Assembly (NCBI GenBank): GCA_031281855.1
Contig: JAITEW010000307.1
Span: 1 to 11,749 of the forward strand
Source: Treponema sp.
Lineage (GTDB): Bacteria > Spirochaetota > Spirochaetia > Treponematales > Breznakiellaceae
DNA length: 11,749 nucleotides
Direction of reading: 5' to 3'
Positions 7,244 through 11,749 of the stretch are shown here, piece after piece (positions within the stretch are counted from its first letter, which is position 1; each line of letters starts with the position of its first letter). The translations under genes were made by a program, and so were the position numbers. Under the pieces are notes generated by a model, which saw only the letters and a program-made list of their open reading frames with translations, was not told the DNA's origin and made no database searches.

Positions 7244-8059
7244 TTAAGGCCTCAGGGCCTCTGTTAAAAATTCAACGCTTACAGCGTTGCCGGGATCAAA
7301 TCCCTCATGAGAGGGGATAAACACCCCTCCGGTATCTACTGAAACAACGATCCTGAAACATCCCCTCCCCTGTACCAGAGCGGGATAAGAACCCGGCGCC
7401 GGAATAATCCGGCCCAGGCTAAGGGCTTCGTAATACCAGCCCTCCTGAGGTCCTGCGGGACAGGGAACCATGCCCCGGAGATCCAGATCAGGATTCCGCC
7501 CAAGCATGGAAGCGGCGGCGGCAAGATCCCCTCCTCTAATGGCGGCCCTGATACGGCTGGAACTAACCGGAAAGCCGCCTTCAACTACCTGCGGGACCAC
7601 GCAGGTCTCTATTCCCAGCTTTTCATTCATGGTTTTAATGAATGACGCGTCCGTATCCTGCCTGAAACCGCAGCGGAAATTACTGCCTATTACCAAAAAA
7701 CCCACATGCAGCAGGCCTTCCATAAGGGCCATAAATTCCTGACCTTTAAGTTTACTGAATTTTTCGGAAAAGTCAATCACAACGGCTTCTTCCACGCCGC
7801 AGGCTTCCAGAACTTCCAGTTTCCTCTGAAGGCTGAAAATATCGCCCTGGTAATCCCCAGGGGCAAGCAGTTTCCTGGGGTTTTCCCTGAAAGTAACCGC
7901 CGCCGGACGCCCTCTGGCCACGGCCCGCTTAATAAGCTCCGCATGACCCCGGTGCAGCCCGTCAAAGACGCCGACCGCAACGGCCCTGGGCTCCCTGTCC
8001 AGTTTCACAGTTCCCAGGACGAGGCTATCCCAGTCAATTCTGCGCAAAGACACGGCCAA
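7244..8059 (-). CDS. ribF: RibF-type FAD synthetase with a degenerate riboflavin-kinase half
   Basis: Expected to make FAD from FMN and ATP. The N-terminal nucleotidyltransferase domain is intact: GVFDGLHRGH (30-39, the HxGH nucleotide-binding motif), GSNFRCGFRQ (125-134) and VSSSRIR (165-171). The C-terminal part (about 185-271) aligns loosely with the riboflavin-kinase barrel (LGRNPDLDLRGMV, then a short barrel ending VSVEFL). It lacks the kinase signature G-x-PTAN loop and the Glu-bearing strand, and the protein is about 40 residues shorter than the usual 310. I therefore infer FMN adenylyltransferase activity with kinase activity lost or strongly changed. The start is uncertain: TTG at 8059, GTG at 8053 or TTG at 8047 are all possible, all overlapping the truB end; GGGG lies about 8 nt before the GTG. 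I give the longest form. The gene sits between truB and rpsO. Confidence 0.85.
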   Translation of the reverse strand: MAVSLRRIDWDSLVLGTVKLDREPRAVAVGVFDGLHRGHAELIKRAVARGRPAAVTFRENPRKLLAPGDYQGDIFSLQRKLEVLEACGVEEAVVIDFSEKFSKLKGQEFMALMEGLLHVGFLVIGSNFRCGFRQDTDASFIKTMNEKLGIETCVVPQVVEGGFPVSSSRIRAAIRGGDLAAAASMLGRNPDLDLRGMVPCPAGPQEGWYYEALSLGRIIPAPGSYPALVQGRGCFRIVVSVDTGGVFIPSHEGFDPGNAVSVEFLTEALRP

Positions 8060-9011
8060 AGCCCCATTTCCCGGATTTTTTTTCGAGAACCGCGGCGAGT
8101 TCCTCTTCCCCGCCGTCTTTCACGCTGAAAACCCCTGCGGCGCCGGCGTCTGAAGGCAGGCCCAGATCCGTTATATCAGAGCCCGAAAGCCTCCCGAGGA
8201 TCAGGGATTTAACCGTTTCGTCCTTTGCGAAAACAGCAGGCAGCCCCAGAAGAGCGAAGGTTTCCGCCTTTACAGGCTGGACCGCCGCCGCAAGCTCCCG
8301 GGCTATCCCGGGATCAGCGCCGCCTGTTCCCTTATACGCCTCAGGGTCAAAGGCCCTGTCCAGGCGGAAGCCCCCTATCCCGGTGCGTACCAGGGCGCTC
8401 AGGTGGGCCCTGGTCCCGGCCGCAAGGGCAATGTCCCGGGCCAGTGAACGTATATACGTTCCAGCGGAACAGCATACCCTGACAGTTGCCGAAGGAGGGT
8501 CCCAGGAAAGGATCTCAAGGCTGTAAACGGTAACAGGCCTTTTTTTCATTTCCGGCGCCGTTCCCTGCCGGGCAAGATCGGAAGCTCTTCGGCCGTCCAC
8601 ATGAACCGCCGAATACGCCGGAGGGGCCTGGAGTATTTGGCCTCTGAAACCTGAAAGCGCGGCTTCAACGTCTTCTCGTGAAGGGATCTTCCCTTCGGCC
8701 ACAGGAGCCCCTTCGGGGTCGAGGGTATCGGTTTCAAGGCCGAAGCGGATGCGCCCTTCGTATTCTTTGCGGCAAAGCGAGAACCACGGCGCAAGTTTGA
8801 GGGCCTTTCCTGTAAGAACAATAAGGAGTCCTGAAGCGAATTTATCAAGCGTGCCTGTATGGCCCACCTTTCCGGTATGAAGGGCCTTTTTAACAATAGC
8901 AAGGCTCTCAAAGGAAGTGATGCCGGGACTTTTTTTCAACAGCAGCAAACCGCCGCTGCGGTCACTTGTCAGAACGCGGCCCGGGGTCTCCGGGTTCATC
9001 TGCAGAGCCAT
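8034..9011 (-). CDS. truB: tRNA pseudouridine(55) synthase
   Basis: Converts U55 of the T-loop of tRNAs to pseudouridine. The 325-residue protein shows the family landmarks: GKVGHTGTLDKFASGLL (47-63) with catalytic Asp56, KEYEGRIRFGLETDTLD (82-98), QAPPAYSAVHVDGRRA (128-143), CSAGTYIRSLARDI (181-194) and LVRTGIGGF (207-215). A short PUA-like tail follows. The residue after the catalytic Asp is Lys, where bacterial enzymes usually have Pro. The ATG at 9011 overlaps the end of rbfA by 50 nt and has GAGGA 11 nt upstream; a second in-frame ATG at 8999 has no Shine-Dalgarno. The first conserved residues begin only at about 20, so a later start is possible but no good site is seen. The 3' end overlaps ribF by 20-26 nt. 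Overlaps on both sides suggest coupled translation of rbfA-truB-ribF. Confidence 0.95.
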   Translation of the reverse strand: MALQMNPETPGRVLTSDRSGGLLLLKKSPGITSFESLAIVKKALHTGKVGHTGTLDKFASGLLIVLTGKALKLAPWFSLCRKEYEGRIRFGLETDTLDPEGAPVAEGKIPSREDVEAALSGFRGQILQAPPAYSAVHVDGRRASDLARQGTAPEMKKRPVTVYSLEILSWDPPSATVRVCCSAGTYIRSLARDIALAAGTRAHLSALVRTGIGGFRLDRAFDPEAYKGTGGADPGIARELAAAVQPVKAETFALLGLPAVFAKDETVKSLILGRLSGSDITDLGLPSDAGAAGVFSVKDGGEEELAAVLEKKSGKWGFGRVFAQN

Positions 9012-9357
9012 TATTGTTCAGTTCCTCAATTTTTTTTACGATTTCGAAGCCTTCACGGATGCCCATATCCCGGTGGAAACGGAGTTTCGGCGTCTGGCGT
9101 ATCCTCATGCTTCCGGCCAACTGGGCCTGGATGAAACCCGCGGCGCTTTGCAGCCCTGCTACCCCTTTGGCCAGGCTGCTTTCCGCGGTAAAGGCCGAAA
9201 CGTAAACCTCCGCCCAGGCCAGGTCCCGGGACACGGCAACCCGCGTAATTGAAAGAAAAGGGGTAACCCTGGGGTCTTTTATCCTGCGTTCCACAATGAG
9301 GGCGCCGATTTTTTCCTGGATCAGGCGCCCTAGCCGTTCTGTTCTATATTCGTTCAT
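8962..9357 (-). CDS. rbfA: 30S ribosome-binding factor A
   Basis: A KH-type assembly factor that binds the immature 30S subunit near the 5' helix of 16S rRNA and supports late maturation and cold adaptation. At 131 residues it has family size. The N-terminal EYRTERLGRLIQEKIGALIV, the strand DPRVTPFLSITRVAVSRDL (28-46), the AEVYVS strand and the end motif RQTPKLRFHRDMG (87-99) are characteristic. The C-terminal tail (from about 114) is polar and probably disordered, with its last codons overlapping truB. It lies 18 nt after infB, in the standard infB-rbfA order. The start ATG lies inside the second copy of a 15-bp tandem duplication, so an identical ATG AAC GAA context occurs 15 nt upstream followed by a stop. 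No strong Shine-Dalgarno is visible, suggesting reinitiation after infB. Confidence 0.96.
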   Translation of the reverse strand: MNEYRTERLGRLIQEKIGALIVERRIKDPRVTPFLSITRVAVSRDLAWAEVYVSAFTAESSLAKGVAGLQSAAGFIQAQLAGSMRIRQTPKLRFHRDMGIREGFEIVKKIEELNNNGSADEPGDPGPRSDK

Positions 9358-9378
9358 ACATCATTCGTTCATACATCA
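9349..9378 (-). repeat. Perfect 15-bp tandem duplication spanning the infB stop and rbfA start
   Basis: The unit TGATGTATGAACGAA occurs twice, head to tail (9378-9364 and 9363-9349), with no mismatch. The first TGA is the infB stop; the ATG of the second copy is the rbfA start. The first copy therefore holds an upstream ATG AAC GAA ending at the second TGA, a three-sense-codon decoy ORF in the same frame as rbfA. A single copy would leave infB and rbfA intact 3 nt apart, so the duplication looks secondary. Confidence 0.93.
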
Positions 9379-11749
9379 ATTGAGCTTTCTGGCAACTTCT
9401 ACCATTTCAAAGATCTCAAGCTGATCGCCTACCTGTACATCATCGAAACCGTCTATGCTCATGCCGCACTCGTAGCCCGCAGCCACTTCGCGCACATCGT
9501 CCTTGAAACGCCTGAGGGAACCAATCTTGCCGGTGTATATTTCCACGTTGTCCCGGACCAGATGAACGCTGGCGCTGCGCTTGACATTCCCTGTAAGGAC
9601 ATAGCAGCCTGCGATAGTGCCGAATTTGGGGGTCTTAAAGGTATTCCGTACCTCTACGGTAGCGATGACCTCTTCCTTGGTGTCAGGTTTGAGCATGCCT
9701 TCCATGGCCAGTTGTATCTCTTCCACAGCTTTGTAGATGATGTTGTATTTACGGATATCGACCTTTTCCTGATCCGCCAGGATCTTGGCCTTAGGCACCG
9801 GCCTCACGTTGAAACCGATGATAATGGCGTTAGAGGCGATAGCCAAATCCACATCACCTTCGTTGATAGCCCCCGGAAGGGCCTGGATCACATGGAGCCG
9901 CACCTCGCTGGTGGACAGTTTTTCCAGACTTGAACGCAAAGCTTCGGCGGAGCCCTGGACATCGGATTTGATGATGACCTTGAGTTCCTGGATAGCCCCG
10001 TCGCTGATGGTTTCGTGGAGGTTGTCCAGGGTGATCTTTCTGATATTCTTGGCGTCTTCGAAGCGCTTCAGCTCCTGGCGTTTGGCCGATATGCCCCTGG
10101 CGGTTTTTTCATCATCCACTACCTGAAGGGGATCGCCGGCGTTGGGAATGCCTTCAAAACCGAGCACCTCAATGGGCATAGAGGGAGTGGCGCTGTCGAT
10201 CTTGTCGCCCCTGTCGGTGAAGAGGGCGCGCACCTTGCCGGGCCAAATCCCGGCCACAAAGGAGTCCCCGGTTTTAAGGGTCCCTCTTTCTACCATTACC
10301 GTGGCGACAATGCCGCGGCCGTGATCGATACGGGATTCCAGGACCTTGCCTTCTGCCGTGCGGTCGTAATTGGCCTTGAGTTCCAGGATCTCCGCTTCCA
10401 GAAGGATGGCGTCGATGAGCTTATCAATGCCTTTTTTCTGAAGCGCCGAAACCTCCACAAACATGGTCTTGCCGCCCCAGTCTTCCGGCATAAGGCCCAG
10501 TTCCGAAAGGTGGCTCTTGACCTTGTCGGGGTTGGCTTCGGGTTTGTCGATTTTGTTTACCGCCACGATTATGGGAACATCCGCTTCCTTGGCGTGGTTG
10601 ATAGCTTCGATAGTCTGGGGCATGACCCCGTCGTCAGCGGCGACTACCAGGACCACAATATCCGTCACCTGGGCGCCTCTGGCGCGCATGCGGGTAAAGG
10701 CTTCGTGCCCCGGAGTATCCAGGAATGTGATCCTCCCCTTGGGGTTCTCTACGGTATAGGCGCCTATGTGCTGGGTTATCCCGCCGAATTCGCCGGAAAC
10801 CACATCGGCGCTGCGGATAGCGTCCAGGAGTTTGGTCTTCCCGTGATCGACATGGCCCATGACGGTAACAACCGGCGGCCTGGGCAGCATCGCGGCGCCT
10901 TCGTCGGAACCTGTGTCGATAACGGTCTCGTCGTAAAGGCTGACGATTTTCACATCAGCGCCGAATTCGGCAGCCAAAAGGGTCGCGGTATCAGCGTCGA
11001 TCTGCTGGTTTATCGTAACCATCTGGCCCATGCTCATGAGCTTCTGAATGAGATCCGATGCCTTGAGGTTCATCTTCCTGGCCAGTTCCGACACAGAAAC
11101 CACTTCCATGATTTCGATGGTCTTAGGAACCGGGTTGGCGATCTGGGTGATCTTCTTTTTGGTCTGGAGGAGTTTTTCCTCCATTTCCTTTTCTTTTTCT
11201 CTCCTCGTGTAAACCGGCTTTTTCGCCTTAAACGTTTTTTTCACCGGCCCTTTCCCTTCTGCCAAAGGAGGAGGAGTCTGGGGTCCGCCACCAGGTCTGC
11301 CGGGCCCTCCGGGCCTGCCAGGGCCGCCGGGTCTTCCGGGGCCGAGCGGCCTGCCCGGACCGCCGGGTCTGGGCCCGAAGCCGGGCCTTCCGGGGCCGCC
11401 GGGTCTGGGCCCGCCGCCAGGCCTGGGCCCTCCGGGACCGTTATAGGGCCGGTTTCCCATTCCCGGCCGCCCGTCGGGCCTGGGGCCTACCGGCCTCCCC
11501 CCTACCCTGCCGGCAGCAGCCTGGGGCCGCTGGGGGAAAGGCGCCTGAGGCGGCTGGCCGGAACGGGGCGGTTCATCACGGCTGGGCCTGGGACCTACGG
11601 GCCTGCCCCCTACCCTGCCGGCAGCGGCAGCAGGCCGCTGGGCGGGCTTAAAGACGACAGGCTGTCCTTCAGGGACTTCCGTTTGAGGCTGTTTGGGAGC
11701 CGCCGCGGGGCTTTCCGGGGCCGCCGCAGCAGCAGGCACAGGTTCGGGT
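9376..11749 (-). CDS. infB: Translation initiation factor IF-2 (5' end outside window)
   Basis: The GTPase that delivers and checks initiator fMet-tRNA on the 30S subunit and drives subunit joining. The last 790 residues are present. The frame is open to the right edge (PEPV...), so a GTG at 11739 is not the true start. Counting from that Val codon: a Pro/Ala/Gly/Arg-rich, low-complexity N-terminus (1-165), a Lys/Glu-rich helix (about 166-200), the IF2 N-terminal domain (210-270: SVSELARKMNLKASDLIQKL), then the G domain with G1 GHVDHGKT (295-302), GGITQHIGAY, G3 DTPGHEAF (341-348), G4 NKID (395-398) and G5 SAL. Domains II-IV follow, with the fMet-tRNA-binding C2 part at the end (FKTPKFGTIAGCYV; final EVARKLN). 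It heads the visible gene run; nusA is usually upstream in such operons, but that region is outside the window. Confidence 0.98.
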   Translation of the reverse strand, partial: PEPVPAAAAAPESPAAAPKQPQTEVPEGQPVVFKPAQRPAAAAGRVGGRPVGPRPSRDEPPRSGQPPQAPFPQRPQAAAGRVGGRPVGPRPDGRPGMGNRPYNGPGGPRPGGGPRPGGPGRPGFGPRPGGPGRPLGPGRPGGPGRPGGPGRPGGGPQTPPPLAEGKGPVKKTFKAKKPVYTRREKEKEMEEKLLQTKKKITQIANPVPKTIEIMEVVSVSELARKMNLKASDLIQKLMSMGQMVTINQQIDADTATLLAAEFGADVKIVSLYDETVIDTGSDEGAAMLPRPPVVTVMGHVDHGKTKLLDAIRSADVVSGEFGGITQHIGAYTVENPKGRITFLDTPGHEAFTRMRARGAQVTDIVVLVVAADDGVMPQTIEAINHAKEADVPIIVAVNKIDKPEANPDKVKSHLSELGLMPEDWGGKTMFVEVSALQKKGIDKLIDAILLEAEILELKANYDRTAEGKVLESRIDHGRGIVATVMVERGTLKTGDSFVAGIWPGKVRALFTDRGDKIDSATPSMPIEVLGFEGIPNAGDPLQVVDDEKTARGISAKRQELKRFEDAKNIRKITLDNLHETISDGAIQELKVIIKSDVQGSAEALRSSLEKLSTSEVRLHVIQALPGAINEGDVDLAIASNAIIIGFNVRPVPKAKILADQEKVDIRKYNIIYKAVEEIQLAMEGMLKPDTKEEVIATVEVRNTFKTPKFGTIAGCYVLTGNVKRSASVHLVRDNVEIYTGKIGSLRRFKDDVREVAAGYECGMSIDGFDDVQVGDQLEIFEMVEVARKLN
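11281..11439 (-). repeat. Collagen-like Gly-Pro-Arg repeat tract in the IF-2 N-terminus
   Basis: This segment of infB encodes about 53 residues that are almost only Gly, Pro and Arg, with units such as GPRPG, GPGRP and three successive GGPGRP units. It carries high positive charge and no acidic residue. It should be disordered and RNA- or ribosome-binding in character; simple-sequence DNA of this kind is prone to length change. Confidence 0.85.
11476..11529 (-). repeat. Direct repeat copy 2 in infB (RPQAAAGRVGGRPVGPRP)
   Basis: A 54-bp segment matching 11584-11637 at protein and DNA level, 108 bp (36 codons) apart. The two copies share the exact 20-bp plus-strand block CCCCCTACCCTGCCGGCAGC, and the encoded peptides differ at one residue. 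This looks like an in-frame segmental duplication. Confidence 0.85.
11584..11637 (-). repeat. Direct repeat copy 1 in infB (RPAAAAGRVGGRPVGPRP)
   Basis: The upstream partner of the copy at 11476-11529, in the same frame, with a few silent or near-silent base differences and one residue change (Ala for Gln). Confidence 0.85.

Noticed and set aside
11737..11739. GTG at 11739 as the IF-2 start
   Set aside because: The frame stays open to the window edge with the same Pro/Ala/Glu-rich composition, so the true start is upstream and outside.
1..11749. A new defence, mobile or biosynthetic system
   Set aside because: All eleven genes but one belong to core families with intact landmark motifs in a known order; no transposase, integrase, repeat array, toxin-like gene or compositional island is visible.

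Overview
All of the supported coding sequence lies on the minus strand, as one tightly packed run of eleven genes. In transcription order (right to left) these are infB (5' end outside the window), rbfA, truB, ribF, rpsO, pnp, dut, lptF, lptG, tgt and a signal-peptide HEAT-repeat protein (3' end outside the window). Gaps between neighbours are 4 to 28 nt, and rbfA/truB and truB/ribF overlap. No gene-free stretch exceeds 30 nt, and I see no terminator-like stem with a T-tract at any junction. A single polycistronic unit entering from the right edge and leaving at the left edge is the simplest reading. I found no RNA gene, insertion sequence, CRISPR array, phage gene or convincing plus-strand gene.

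The gene order (infB-rbfA-truB-ribF-rpsO-pnp followed by dut, two YjgP/YjgQ permeases and tgt) and the protein style suggest a spirochaete, most likely of the Treponema group. GC is moderate (I judge a little over 50%), which would fit the higher-GC termite-gut or free-living treponemes better than T. denticola. This is inference from memory of family traits, not a search result.

Right part (about 7.2-11.7 kb): translation initiation and ribosome assembly. It holds IF-2 with a long Gly/Pro/Arg-rich N-terminus, the 30S maturation factor RbfA, the tRNA psi55 synthase TruB, an FAD-synthetase-type RibF and ribosomal protein S15. Middle (4.3-6.9 kb): PNPase (RNA turnover) and dUTPase (nucleotide hygiene). 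Left (0-4.3 kb): two LptF/LptG-type inner-membrane permease subunits, tRNA-guanine transglycosylase (queuosine modification), and a probable periplasmic HEAT-repeat protein.

The locus is essentially conserved housekeeping DNA. I do not see a new defence, mobile or biosynthetic system. The points most worth a second look are small: a perfect 15-bp tandem duplication that copies the rbfA start context and leaves a three-sense-codon decoy ORF between infB and rbfA; a RibF whose riboflavin-kinase half lacks its signature loop; a collagen-like, internally duplicated IF-2 N-terminus; an rpsO-pnp junction of only 4 nt; and an uncharacterised periplasmic HEAT protein tied by 15 nt to tgt.
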